Positions 24,342 to 36,963 of a DNA stretch of 64,000 nucleotides are shown piece after piece; the first letter of the stretch is position 1; every line of letters begins with the position of its first letter. The notes under the pieces are model-generated. The model did no database searches and was not told the origin of the DNA. It was given only the letters and a program-made list of their open reading frames with translations. The position numbers and the translations under genes were made by a program. Location: contig BSYO01000024.1 of NCBI GenBank assembly GCA_033239525.1, positions 13,139,268 to 13,203,267 of the forward strand, given 5' to 3'. The stretch is from Nepenthes gracilis. Taxonomy: Eukaryota; Streptophyta; Magnoliopsida; Caryophyllales; Nepenthaceae.

Positions 24342-27300
24342 ATGGCCAAGAGGTCAAGAAGACGAATTTCAAGATATGAGAAGAATCAATCTGGCTGTAT
24401 ATGGAATTTGATTAGCATCTTTGACTTCCGCCATGTTCGTTCTACTCAAAAGCTGCTTCCAGATAGGAAGCATGTGAGCAAGCGTGTCATAGGTACTTAT
24501 TCTACTCATTACTAGGCACAAATTTTCAGGACTTACGAAACGGCACATACAAAACAGTTGGGGGCAGGGGGGGAGAAGCAATCACATTGACCTAACTATA
24601 AATGTTTTAATTGTTGTAGTTTTTTCTTCTGTAACATCTCAGCATGAAATGAGCACAAAAACTTTCATCTACTTTAGTCAGAGCCTAAGACAAAAAAATA
24701 ATAATACTGTTACTGTATTGACAGATCTCCTTGTATCGTACACATGTGGAGGGCAATTTCAGATATAATTACCTCTTTAGAAGACTAGTGTTTTTTTTTT
24801 TTTTTTCCTTTTTTCTTATGAAATTTCTTGCTAATTTTCACTTACAGTTTGCAGTTTATGAGAAGCCGATTGATGTTTATATGTTCTCATGGACATTTTT
24901 GTATGAAAATGTACCTTTGTCCCTGTTATTCATTGCAACTATTGTTCCATTACTTTTGAATTCAGTTATTCATCTTGCAAATCATGGAAACATTATTTCT
25001 AGACGTGTGACTATTGATTCTTTGATGATTAATTTTACCAGAACTTAGCTCTCAGTGCGAGTTTATTCGTGGTTTGAAATGCCTTCTTTCTAGTTCTGCA
25101 ACTCAGAATAGAAAAAGGATAAATCTATTGGAATAATTTGGAACCTTCCGAGTTCCAGCTTTATTTGCTATAGGAAGGACTAAGATTATAGTCTAAAAAG
25201 AGCGGAAGAGTGGCTCCATTTTCCAACCTCTTAGTTCATTTTGATAGTTCTTTATAAAACAACCAAACATGTCAACCTGCAAATGAAGTTATAAAAAATC
25301 TTGGTCATGTATTTTACTTGAGGTATCAAATATAACAAATCTAGGTAAAGTGCATTTTGTTGTATATATCACGCTACTTCTGGTCATGCTATATTCTGAA
25401 GGTATTTAATAATTGACGAGATTTGTGGATTAATTGCATATTGTTTAGCAGGTGATGCATATAAACTGGACAAATTGAAGGTGTATTCTGAATTCTGCAA
25501 AGATAGCAATGTAAGACGAATCTTATTATGAATGCTTCTTTATTGTTGATTATGGATGCTTTCCCACTATCATTTTTGCTGCATCTCACGGTACTCTATG
25601 TTGGTAAAACTTTAAGGACTCTGGAAAGTGGGTAATTCAGCATATTTATGACGCATGCTTTTGTGTATCTTCACATCTGCATGTGAAAACCAAATTCTGA
25701 ATTCCCTTATAACTCTGTTACGGGTCTGATTGATTCGGCTACAACGCTACCGATGGGTCCTTCACCTCCCCGACAAAGTGCACGTGCAATCTGACCACCT
25801 CTTAAATTTCAGGATTATATTTAGTTTATTTGAAATTTTATTAGTTAAATTTTACCTTCTAGTTAACAGAATCTGTTAGAAATATGCTCTATTCTGTTAG
25901 ATATACACTTTGTTGGTTGACTACTGCTTGTATATATGTTGTCTAGTGCTACAGTAAAGAGGAAGGAATATTACTTTTTACGGTTTTCTGTCCCCATTCT
26001 GTTTCCTTACTCTCTCCCACTTTCCCTCTTCCTGCTTTTTGTTAGAGCTCCCTCTTCCCTCCCTCGTGTCTCTAGTTTCTCTGCTCTTTTCCTTCTTCAT
26101 TTGGCTTCTTTCTTCCAAAGCGAATCCATGCTTTGATACACGCATCAGCTTTGGTGCTTTCATTGAGATTATGGCAGAAGACATGACGACACGCTATAAG
26201 GCGCTAGAGGACTCCATTGCAGGATTATCGAAGGAACTCAAGGAAATCACGGCGTCCGTACAATAGCATGCAAACGGCCTTGCTGCAACTACCTCGACTA
26301 CTAATCAATTGCAGCAATCCCTCACCGAAATCCGCCATTCTATGAACCGATTAGAGCACCAAACCTTACCATCGGCAAACCCTCCCTTACTTTCCACAGC
26401 TCCTTCGTTTATGGCCTCACCTACTATTCATCCTCACCCATTGTCACAAACCCTACCCATTTCGCTTCCTCTACCACTGGATGTGCAGATTTTGACACAA
26501 CCGCAGCTACCCAAACTTGAAATTCCATTTTTTGCAGGGGAAGACGTGATTGGCTAGTTATTCCAAATCGGGCGATTCTTTTTGTATATCAACACGCCAC
26601 CTGAGCAGAAACTCACCATCGCTGCTTTCTACATGATGGGGCCTGCGCTCCAGTGGTACCAATGGATGCATGCCACTCGACAGCTCTCCACTTGAGAGAT
26701 ATTCACCCAAGACTTGGAGCTTCGGTTCAAACCATCTTCATACCTCAACTATGAAGCCACCCTGTACAAGCTTCGCCAGAATACCACGGTGGCCACCTAT
26801 ATGGCTGATTTCGAGGCACTCTCTACTCGCACTCCAGGTTTGACCACTGGTAATCTCCTCAATTGCTTTATTTCTGGGCTCCGTGATGATATCTAGCGTG
26901 AACTACTCTTGTTGAAACCCACCTCTCTGCCAGAGGCTATTGGTATGGCCAAACTAGTGGAGGAAAAATTTGAGGCAAGATGACCTGCCATTCACCGACC
27001 GCCAGCTTCAAAGCCTACGCCACATCCCTCCTCTGGTACACCGAAACCGTATCCACCACAAAACCCCCCACCCAAATTAACTATAAAAAAATTGACCCTT
27101 GTTGAGATGGCCTCATGCTGTGAGCGAGGGTTATGCTTCAATTGTGATAAGCGCTTCACACCTGGTCATCGGTGTAAGCTTCCCCAATTCTTATGTATGT
27201 TAACCGAGGACGACGAGTCTGTCCAAGCCAAAAGGCACCACCCTGTATTCACTGAACCAGAACCGTCCATGGAAATTACCTAAGACGAAAATCCCGTTGT

Positions 27301-30300
27301 ACTTCCCCTTACCGAACCTCCTCCAACAATTTCCCTGCACGCACTAGAGGGCCATTGTGCCACTTCTACTCTACAGTTGCAAGGTTCACTATGTGGGCAT
27401 GCTGTTGTGGTGTTTGTGGACAATGGTTCTACCCACAATTTCCTACAAACCCGACTGGCCAAGCATCTGGGCCTTCCTATAGAACCCTCCCAATACCTAA
27501 AGGTTACGGTGGGCAATGGGGATTCTCTCTATTGTGAAGGGTTGTGCTCTAATGTTGAAGTTACGTTGTACTCCTCTAAATTCCAGGTGGACTTGTACTT
27601 ATTACCCATTGATGGGGCTAATGTGGTTCTTGGAGTTCAATGGCTGGCAACTATTAGACCGGTGTTATTCAACTACAAGGCCCTCTGGATGAGTTTCACA
27701 CACGAAAGGATTCAACTCACTCTACACAGGTTGCAACAAGCTGCCATCGCCACTATGTCCCTGGGGTAGCTGAGGAGGAGTGAATTCACTAATTCCACTT
27801 CCACATACTTTCAATTAACCATAACCCCTATTGTGGAACCCTCCTTATGTACTAACCCCACTACTACTCTGACTCCTTCCTACTTACCTGAGGAGGCCAA
27901 TCCAACGGTGGCCACACTGAGTGGCATCCTCTCTTTGTTTACGGATGTATTTGCCATTCCCCACAAGCTACCTCCTCAATGCACCGTGGATCATCGCATA
28001 CCTCTCAAGCCTGACGCCTCTCTAGTGAATGTCAAGCCCTATTGCTACTCTCATTTCCAGAAGACAGAGATGGAGAAATTAGTCCGGGAAATGCTTGCTG
28101 ATGGCATTATCCGACCCAGTACCAGCCCCTTCTCCTCCCCAATCTTGTTAGTTAAAAAGAAGGATAGTAGTTGGTGATTTTGTGTTGACTATAGTGTCCT
28201 TAATGCAATCACAGTTAAGGACTAATTTTCTATTCCAACGGTAGATGAATTGTTGGATGAATTGCATGGTGCCTAGATTTTTTCAAAGCTGGACTTGCAT
28301 GCCGGCTACTATCAGCTTCGAGTCCATACCGATGACGTACACAAAACAGCCTTCCGAACTCACGAGGGGCACTACGAATTTCTAGTGAAGCACTTCGGGC
28401 TGTCTAATGCACTTTACTCCTTTCAATCCGAGATGAATACAATTTTTTGACCGGTATTGAGTAAGTTTGTTTTGGTATTCTTTGATGATTTCCTAACATA
28501 CAGCTCAACCCGGGAACAACACTTCCAGCACATTGCTAGTGTCTTGCAAATCTTACGAGACAATTCCTTCTACGCCAAACAAACAAAGTGTGCCTTCGGA
28601 CGCACTTCAATCACCTACTTGGGCCACATAGTCTCGGGACGAGGGGTGGCTGTCGACCCCTCCAAGATAGAAGTCATGCAGTAGTGGCCCACACCGGTTA
28701 ATATCAAACAATTAAGGGGATTTCTTGGGTTAGCTGGGTATTACCGGCGGTTTGTAGCTCACTATGAGCTGATTTTCGCACCCCTCACACAGCTATTGAG
28801 GAAGAATGCTTTTGTGTGGACAAAGGATGCAGAAACAACCTTTGGCTCTCTTAAGGCTGCCCTTACGTCTACCCCTGTCCTAGCCCTTCCAGACTTCTCC
28901 CAGCCCTTCACTATCCAGGCTAATGCGTCCGGCAACGGAGTGGGTGCTATTCTCCTGCAATCTGGTCATCCGATTGCGTTTTTCAACAGACAACTTAGTC
29001 CATGACTGCAAGCCTCTTCCACCTATCTTTGTGAACTTATTGCCATTACCGACGCCGTAAAGAAATGGCGGCAATAACTTTTGGGTGCCAAATTTACTAT
29101 TCAGACTGATCACCAGCCTCTAAAGGAGTTGTTGAATCAATCCATCCATATCCCAGAACAACAACGATAGATCACCAAACCAATGGGGTTCGACTTCAAC
29201 ATTGTCTACCGGCCTGGAAGGGAAAATACCCTTGCTGATGCTCTATCACGGCTACCGGGGGAAACTTGCTCTACTTTCCATTACTCTGCTCTCCATGCCC
29301 AAGCCTGTAATGGCACTGCTAGAGGCTCTGCGCAAATTTCACACTCGCAACCCAGCATCAACCGAATTTATTACCTCCCTTCAAGAATACCCAGGGGATT
29401 TTGAGCATTATTCCTGGCGCGATGGATTAATTTTTTTCAAGAATCGCATCGTGGTACCCACCAATTCTGCGTTACAAGAGTTACTCCTATAGGAATTTCA
29501 TGAGTCTCCCCTAGGGGGCCACGTTGGGTGCCAACGCACCCTGAACAGACTTGCTGCTGCCTTCTACTAGCCAAATATGAGCAGAGAGGTGTATGGCTTT
29601 GTTGCTAAGTGTGCCGTTTGTCAGCAAGTTAAACCCCTCACTTTGGCTCCCCTGGGACTTCTCCAACCACTCCCCATCCTTGGTAAAGTGTGGACATCCC
29701 TTTCTATGGATTTTATTACACATTTACCACCATTGGAAGGGAAAATAGTGATTTTTGTCGTAGTGGACCGGTTGTCCAAATACGGACCATTTCTCCCCAC
29801 TAAGTACCCATTTCACAACTGCCAGTTTTGCGGAAGTGTTTGTCAAAGATATTTGTTGGTTGCATGGTTTTCCAACTGATATTGTTTCGGATCGGAACCC
29901 TATTTTTATGAGTATTTTCTGGAAAGAGCTGTTTAAATCTCAGGGAACTAAACTGTCCACGAGCTGCTCGTATCATCCACAATTGGACGGGCAAACGGAG
30001 GTTATTAATCGCTGTTTAGAAGATTATCTGAGATACTTTGCTGCTGATCATCCTTCTAAATGGGTCCAGTACTTACTGTGGGTCGAATGGAGCTACAACA
30101 TAACTTGGCATTCTTCCATTAAAATGACTCCCTTTGAGGCAATTTATGGCATTCCACCTCCCTCTCTAACTTACTATGTCCAAGGGTCTACTCCTGTGGC
30201 ATTACTAGATGAACCGCTAACTGAACACTTAAAGGTTCTCACTACTTTAAAAGCCAACCTTCAATGTGCCCAACTGCGCATGAAAAATTAGAGGGATGCC

Positions 30301-33300
30301 CACCATTCGGACAAAGAATTCCAAGTAGGAGATTGGATTTACGTCAAGTTATAGCTTTACCGTCAGACCTCTTTGGCTCATTAGCGATCCCACAAGTTAG
30401 CTAAACGTTACTACGGCCCGTTCTGTATATTGGACCGAATAGGCCCTGTTGCATATCACCTTTGCCTGCCAGATTGCTCCAGAATTCATAATGTTTTCCA
30501 TGTCTCCTTGCTCAAGCAATGTCAAGGAGACCCTCTGCATCAGCAACACCATGAGCTACCTCCTGAAGCTGTGGAATCCCATCTTGTCTTGATGCTCGTC
30601 CAACTGCTGGGTTTCCGCAAGGTGCTTCAGCACGAGAAATTCTTTCCCTAGTTCCTCGTTCATTGGAAATCTCACACACCCATAGAGGCCACCTAGGAAC
30701 CGGCTATAGACTTCATCTGTGACTTCCCAACCTTCAACCTTGAGGACGAGATTAATTTCGATGAGGACGGAAATGTTACGGTTCTAATTGATTCTGCTAC
30801 GATGCTACCAACGGGTCCTCCACCTTCCCGACGAAGTGCATGTGCAATCTGACCACCTCTTAAATTCTAGGATTTTATTTTGTTTATTTGAAATATAATT
30901 AGTTGAATTTTACCTTCTAGTTAACAAAATCTGTTAGAAATATGCTCAATTCTGTTAGATATATACTTTGTTGCTTGACTACTGCTTATATATATGGTGT
31001 CTAGTGCTTCAGTAAAGAGGAAGAAATATTACTTTTTACAGTTTTCTGTCTCCATTCTATTTTCTTACTCAACCTCTCCCACTTTCCCTCTTCCTGCTTT
31101 CTGCCAGAGCTCCCTCTTCCCTCCCTCGTGTCTCTGGTTTCTCTGCTCTTATCCTTCTTTGTTGGCTTCTTTCTTCCAGAGTGAATCCATGCTCTGATAC
31201 ACACATCAAACTCCTATAAAACTTTATGAGTTAAAAATTATTCTATAGATCGTCGAATTATTACGTTATTTCATAATTTAAAATGCGGAATTAAATATCA
31301 TAATATACCTGAATTTATGCTTAGCATTCTTTTCTTGAAGAACTTCAAACCGATATTTCTTCCTTCACATTTATCTTTCTATCTCTGTATGAGTTGCAAA
31401 AATTGTGTAAAGAAGTCGATTTTCAATTTATCGGGGGGGCTATTTTTAAAGAGGGAAAAAACCATGAAGGAACCTATAAAAATTGCATTGAATTTGAATT
31501 TAGAAAATTGGCTGAACATTATCTAGAAAAAACTATCCCCTTTATCCACAAAATAATGATGAGTAATTATATTATTTATAAAGTATAAAGAATATTGATT
31601 TGTTAATTATATAAATACTATTCTTTTCATTAAAGACCGGACTAATTAAAAAAAAATCTAATAAAATATAATAAAACCGTATGAGATTAAAACTTTTAAT
31701 TATTTTAATAAATTATTAAATATATATCATGTTATGTTAGACAATTCTTACATTTTTACTTTTTTTAGGTTGGTGAACTTAGTGTAAAAGGCATCAGCTG
31801 ATTCTAGGAAAACAAGCGTCAAAGATCTGATGGAAGAAGAGATGATTGGTGAGCAAGATCAGAAGGACCAGGCAACTAGTATGGAGGGGAAATCAAAGCA
31901 TGGAGGCCATGCAAGGAGGAACCGTAGACAGGTGAGCAGAAAGTCCTTTGACATAGGTGATGCCGATCTCTGTGCTGCTGAGGGCCTTGTTTCTCAAAAT
32001 TGTACTCACCCAAAGCATAAATCTGCAAATAGTTTTGACCTAAGTGTAATAATGGAGAAGCTATACAGCCAGATTGACCAGACAAATATTCATTTTTCTA
32101 CTTACAACCACGATATTGAACTTTTGACACAGTCAAATCCAGATTTTTCTGTAATAGAACAGAATATGGAAGAAGCATTGAAGGTGTGTGTTAGTCATTT
32201 TACTGATGAGAAAAGCTTCACAAAAGATGGGAAAATTCAACCTTCAAAAGAACTCCTTGATGCACTTAGCATTCTAAAATCTAACAAGGAAGTGTTTCCA
32301 AAGCTCCTCCAGGATCCTGACTCACCATTGGTGAAGCACATGCCAAAATTGTGGGATTTTCAGGTTGAGAAAGACAGGAATTCCAAAAAATTCGTGGAAG
32401 AAGATCTAGGAAACACTAAACAAGAAAGCTTTTTCTGGAGGAAGTTCAAGGGTCTAGAAAGAAGCCTGTTGAAGAAAAATGAGAACTCTCAAGATTTGGA
32501 TAGAATAGTTGTTCTAAAGCCAGGCCTACCTGGCTCACTGAATATGGACTTGCCTACTAGTAGTTCATTGCTGCAATCTCCTAATAACTCGGGAAATAAT
32601 GGTCAAATTGAGAAAGCTTCCTCTAACTTCTCCTTTACTATGTTCAGAAGAAGGTTGAAATCTGCAATGAGTAAAGAGCAGCTGAAATTGACAGAAATTG
32701 ATAATGCAGTTGGAGAAAATGGTGGAATCCCTTCTCCGAGCAGAAATCATTTCTTTATCGAAAGGATTCCAAGACTCTCGGTCTTTACCAAGAGTGGGGG
32801 TTCCTTTACTCCTGAGCGGAGGGTATCCAACATATATATTGAGGCCAAAAAACATATTGCTGAGGTTATCGGTGGTAGTGATGTAGATGCTAATTTGTTG
32901 AGCAGAAAGGTTCCGAAGTCTCTGGGGAGGATTCTGTCTTTCCCGGAGTATAGTTCTCCGATCAGCAGTCCTAGAAAAGATCGTAATCACATCATCACAA
33001 TGTCACGGACGGGACTATCTCCTTGCAATGAGATTCTAGCTGCTAATGAAAGCGCATGTCATCAAGGGCAAGAAATCAATGCTTGGCCACCCGGGGTCTG
33101 TGAATCAAAGCACAGAGGGTGAGTTATGCATTACTGCTTACATACGTGATGATGGAGTTGCTGCTCCTAATTCAGGTCAAGATGTCTTGAATGATCTCAA
33201 TTGTGGCAATGGAGTGGGCAAAATCTTCCATTCAGCTGGAGATGATATGATTTCTGATGGTGAGATTTGATTCTACCCAGCATTGTTCTGGTTAATTGTT

Positions 33301-36300
33301 GCGTGTAGGCAGATTTATCGCTATCCAATGAAAATGGTGTAGTCCATGGATAAAAATTTCAGTATTGGTATTAGTATCAGTATTAGTATTGTTCGTAGTT
33401 ATATCGTAATTAAACATATCGGATAATACATATCAATATTGTATATATAGGACAAAAATTTCTTTTTAATAGAAAATCATAAGCTTATAGAGTCATATTG
33501 GCTAATATTAGCTATACCGGCCGATTTGGAAATATATCACAATATATCGGCATCGGGAGGCCGTGATACCAATACATATCAATCAATATATATTTTATAG
33601 TCGATGTTTGCATCAATGGTGTAGCCTATTTCACAAGGCTTCCCATATTGTAAGCTATGGGATAGTAGATCATATGCATCCTTACCTTGACATTGCAAAA
33701 GATGTCTATGTTGTTTGGATATGTGGCCTCCAGGTTACAGTGGAGTAATTTTACTATAACACCCAGGATCACCCTTATTTTCTTTTTCCAATGATGTTCG
33801 GGTGAATTGTGTTGTGTGTCCAACAATGTTTTGGTGAATTTTGATGTGGCTGTAACAATGGTTTAATTAATCACTGTGTCAATCAACCAAAAACCTAATG
33901 TATGAAGCTCAAGTTATACACAAGGTCTGAAGAATGATCAAATTTATACCACTTTTGAGTCTATTGTATATGATCTTATCTTTCATTATGTTACAGGTCA
34001 TTTTCATGACTAGATTTATAATTACCAAGTTACACAGTGATAATTTACGATTTGCAAATCTGTCTCCATGTTTTCCTTAATCAGTGTGTGTTGTAAATTT
34101 GTCTCTGTCCATCAATTTGGCCCTTGGCCTTTTGTGAGTTGGAACAATATAAAGATACCTTAATAGCTGAACTATGTGGCTCCTACAATCATTTTTGTAG
34201 TATGTATAGCGGTTGATACTAATTTTAGCATCTTCTTTTTCCAAAAAAGAAAAAAACATAAATGCAGTGGATGTGGAGGTTATAAGTTCAAGTGATACTT
34301 CAGTCCATGCAAAGGGCAACAATTTGCATATTTGCTCTGAACCATGTAGCTTGTTAATGGTTGGAGATGAGAAGGATGATGATACGCTGCAAAATTTTGA
34401 GGAGAAAGAAGAGTCTACTTCCTCAGAATTGGTAAGCTACAGTTACTTGTACTATTTATGACACAAGTACTTAATTGCTTACTTTATCATGGATGAAAAT
34501 ATCAGTATTGATATCAATATCGGCCTTATCAATTGAGACATATTAGATGCACATGTTTTTTTTCCCACTTGGAACCTAGGATCAACTTTCAGCTAATATA
34601 TCAAAGTTTATCGACATATCACGATGTTGTTATGTTTTTAAGGGCTTGATACCTATATATTAGCTAATATTTTCTTTCAAATTTTATATGAAGAGTACGA
34701 AACATTGATGAAATATTGGCCGATATGTACGGTATCAGGCCACCGATACTACTATAATATCGTGATATGTTACCATATCAACAATATTTTTCAATACATT
34801 GGCTGATATATCAAATATTTGACCAATATATCAATTAATATGACCATGTCAATTTACAATTGTCAGAAAAACTTTTCTTCTGATATATATAATATCAGTA
34901 TGTATTATTTGATATATTCGATATTGATATTGGTTACGACTGATATCGATATCGATATTTTCATCCATAATACAAAACCTTGCAAAAGATCTCATTTTGA
35001 CCGTTATGGTGAAATTTGAAGATGATGAACTCCAAAGATCATGAAGAACAGGAAGTTGTAGGAGATTCAAACAAATCCCACTTTGCCATCACTACTTATT
35101 TTAATATCCTTTATGTTCATTCTTCAGAAAAAAATGGGAGAGAATGAACTGTCGTCTTCTCCAACGGGATTTCGATCAGATTGTTTATGCAGCAAAAGGG
35201 TTGAAGATCTAGACGGGACAATAGATAAAGCCGATCAGCCTAGTCCCATTTCTGTACTTGAGCTGATATTCAGAGAAGATGACATCAGCCCCCCAGGCAT
35301 CAAATCATATCCCAGTACTTTTCATCTAAATTACTCTATTGTGTATAGATTTATCATGCCATTTCTAATGCATATTCAGTCGTACTAGCATGGCCCCAAT
35401 GATTTGAGCGCTTGCTTGATGGGCTTAGCCATTGTATTGCTTGCTCCGAGCCATCTTGTTAAGGAAGGGCGTATAGAGGATCTATTCAACGGACTTAGAT
35501 TAGGACTGAAGGGGTTTGAACAACAGCTTTTGCCGCCTCATTGATATTTTTGAAAAAAAAAGGCCCTTCCTCGTTTCTAGGTGCCTAGGTATGGCTGGAG
35601 CAATGGGGAGCCGAGGAGCAAGGCAATAAATAAGTTGGAAAAAAGGAGCCAGGTGTCAAGGCTTGAATTTTATAGCTCCAAAATCATGCGATGGCAAAGT
35701 TAACCCCCGAGCACCATAAGTTTGAGGTTCAATCTCGTGACGCAATCACAAGCAAGTAATCAGTATTGAGTATATCGAACGCAAATAAGTCACTAATTGA
35801 ATGTGCAAAAATATAAATAAAAAATCAAATAGCAACATAGTAATTGAATATGAATGAAGATTCTTTGAATTCATTCCCCTCAAATAGAGGGTGTAGGCTT
35901 TTTAGCCTTTGGTATTAATATGCATTGAAATGGCCTAACTTTTACAATGGGGTTTTTGATTTTTCTAGAATACTAAAATTCAAATTAAATTTATTAAAAT
36001 TTGTAAAAAAATCAATGATATGAGAAAAATTATCTAAAAATTTATAGGATAACGAACTTGAAATGTGGATCCCAAGTGGTTTAGGAGCAAGTGGTTAGCG
36101 GCGACTAGTTGATAGCATTTCTCTCTGCATCTTTCATCATAAACATCAATTTTAGATTATTATCAGGTAAACCATAGAGTAGTGCTAGTGACAGTCACTT
36201 ATATTACAGCATCTTTAATTTGTAAAGTTCTAATGATGCCTTTCACTGAGTGTGTCACACAACCCAATCATAGAGTGCTATTAACAACAGTTATTACAGC

Positions 36301-36963
36301 CTCTGGCATTTTGTTCAATTCAAATGAACTCAACACTTACAATTTCAGTCACTCAAAAAATATGCAGCTGCCAAGCTTATTCCACCGTGGGAAATCGGAT
36401 TCAAAGCACCGCGGGAAATCGGATTCAAAGAGCAGAAATCTTCCCTTTCCGACTCAGTTGCTTGCATCGGAACTTGTGTAGATGAAAAGAAACTAATATT
36501 CGATTTTGTAAAAGCAGTGGTGCAAATTTCGGGCTTGACTTGGGATGAGCTCTTCCAAAGGTTCCTTCTTTCAGACCACATTCTCGATCCTTCGTTGTTT
36601 AATGAAGTAGAGTTCCTTCAAGATCAGCTTTGTGATGACCCAAGGCTCCTCTTTGATTTGATCGACGAAGTTCTCTTGGAGATCTGTTGGCATAATTTTG
36701 GTTGTTTCCTGTTGCTTGAAAAGCCATTCGTTCTTCCTGTTTTAAAGGGAAAGGATGTATTTGTCGAGTTATGGGATGTATTTGATTGGTATTTGCAGCT
36801 TCCAGGGCCCCACACATTAGACAAAGTTCTTGCAAAAGACAATTTGAAATCTCAAGCATGGATGAACTTGCAAATTGATAGGCAGAACATTGGGATTGCG
36901 ATGGAAGAAGCCATTCTTGAAGAATTAATGGAAGATACCATTATAAACTGCATCAAATTGTGA
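24342..36963 (+). CDS. TRM-family protein with C-terminal DUF4378 (TON1-recruiting-motif type)
   Basis: Six coding exons with consistent phases: 24,342-24,492; 25,452-25,510; 31,791-33,259; 34,268-34,431; 35,128-35,314; 36,368-36,963 (TGA). The first exon encodes the family's N-terminal block ([20 protein letters not shown]). Exon 3 opens with [12 protein letters not shown] and is followed by a long low-conservation middle rich in Ser/Asn. Exon 5 has [11 protein letters not shown]. The last exon is the DUF4378 domain, starting near [13 protein letters not shown] and ending in [13 protein letters not shown], which resembles the TON1-binding end of TRM proteins. Known TRM proteins bring TON1 and a PP2A subunit (TON2/FASS) to cortical microtubules. 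That role is inferred here. Summed exons exceed a multiple of three by one base. The frame slips in exon 3 between ~33,040 and 33,119, unless a 118-bp intron (33,058-33,175) is removed, which gives 835 residues. A Reina element lies in intron 2. AATAAA is at 37,398. Confidence 0.85.
25716..26147 (+). repeat. 5' LTR of the Reina-like element
   Basis: 432 bp, TGTTACGGGTC to ACGCATCA, collinear with 30,774-31,208. The sequence after it (gctttggtgctttcattgag) is in the primer-site position. Confidence 0.95.
26170..27290 (+). pseudogene. Reina-like gag remnant
   Basis: An ATG at 26,170 starts [19 protein letters not shown], but a TAG interrupts at ~26,264. Later blocks at 26,309-26,557 and 26,714-26,896 include the retrotransposon gag core ([20 protein letters not shown]). 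The zinc-knuckle region [15 protein letters not shown] lies near 27,136-27,180. Stops such as 'ctagcg' (26,894) and 'tgacct' (26,980) sit where Gln or Arg codons are expected. Confidence 0.85.
27377..30765 (+). pseudogene. Reina-like pol remnant with chromodomain-like tail
   Basis: Protease VDNGSTHNF is near 27,413. The RT block starts at 27,950 and includes the ILLVKKKD motif, DLHAGYYQ and FFDDF (~28,477). RNase H runs ~28,800-29,250 and ends DALSRLPG. The integrase zinc region is at ~29,510-29,620, the core DFITHLPP... and DGQTEVINR follow, the GPY/F block [14 protein letters not shown] is at ~30,408, and the chromodomain-like tail [14 protein letters not shown] runs to ~30,765. A frameshift lies near 29,815-29,836. 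At least eight stops fit single transitions (CGA to TGA, CAG to TAG, TGG to TAG). The element is dead. Confidence 0.9.
30774..31208 (+). repeat. 3' LTR of the Reina-like element
   Basis: 435 bp, collinear with the 5' LTR. The sequence just upstream (gatgaggacggaaa) is the polypurine tract position. Confidence 0.95.
31560..31750 (+). repeat. Third copy of the AT-rich repeat seen at 18,083-18,440
   Basis: It shares 'aattatattatttataa', 'aaactttt..aattattttaataaattattaaatat' and 'atgttagacaattct' with the tandem copies upstream. It lies in intron 2, about 40 bp before exon 3, so it may supply part of the 3' splice region. Confidence 0.6.
33344..33600. mobile_element. MITE-like repeat copy 1 (intron 3 of TRM gene)
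   Basis: It starts near 'ccatggataaaaatttcagtat' and contains many ATATCGG, GATAT and TACCGG-type segments. It shares these with copies at 34,488-34,973 and 40,745-41,015. The far end is unclear, so it may be truncated. Confidence 0.5.
34488..34973. mobile_element. MITE-like repeat copy 2, with terminal inverted repeats
   Basis: The left end (ATGGATGAAAATATCAGTAT) and the right end read on the minus strand (ATGGATGAAAATATCGATAT) match over ~14 bp and then diverge slightly. The body is ~485 bp, non-coding and full of palindromic GATATC/TATCGATA segments. It lies in intron 4 of the TRM gene. No unambiguous target duplication could be assigned. Confidence 0.65.
36389..36436 (+). repeat. 24-bp in-frame tandem duplication in the last TRM exon
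   Basis: 'gggaaatcggattcaaag' occurs at 36,389 and 36,413, which makes the protein read [17 protein letters not shown]. It is in frame and just upstream of the DUF4378 domain. Confidence 0.9.

Larger units (their letters stand above)
25716..31208 (+). mobile_element. Ty3/gypsy chromovirus (Reina-like), in TRM intron 2
   Basis: A full-length element has LTRs at 25,716-26,147 and 30,774-31,208. Both run TG...CA and are flanked by a perfect 5-bp duplication AACTC (25,711-25,715 and 31,209-31,213). Domain order gag, protease, RT, RNase H, integrase with GPY/F block, then a chromodomain-like tail makes it a gypsy chromovirus. Short LTRs (~430 bp) and a [13 protein letters not shown] chromodomain end fit the Reina lineage, which is inferred from memory of the family. 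It is in the same direction as the host gene. It enlarges intron 2 from ~0.8 to 6.3 kb. The reading frame has many stops and cannot encode functional proteins. Confidence 0.95.

Noticed and set aside
35690..35760. Possible tRNA-derived SINE (ggttcaatctc resembles a B box)
   Set aside because: No convincing A box, cloverleaf or poly-A end, and no second copy seen in the window.
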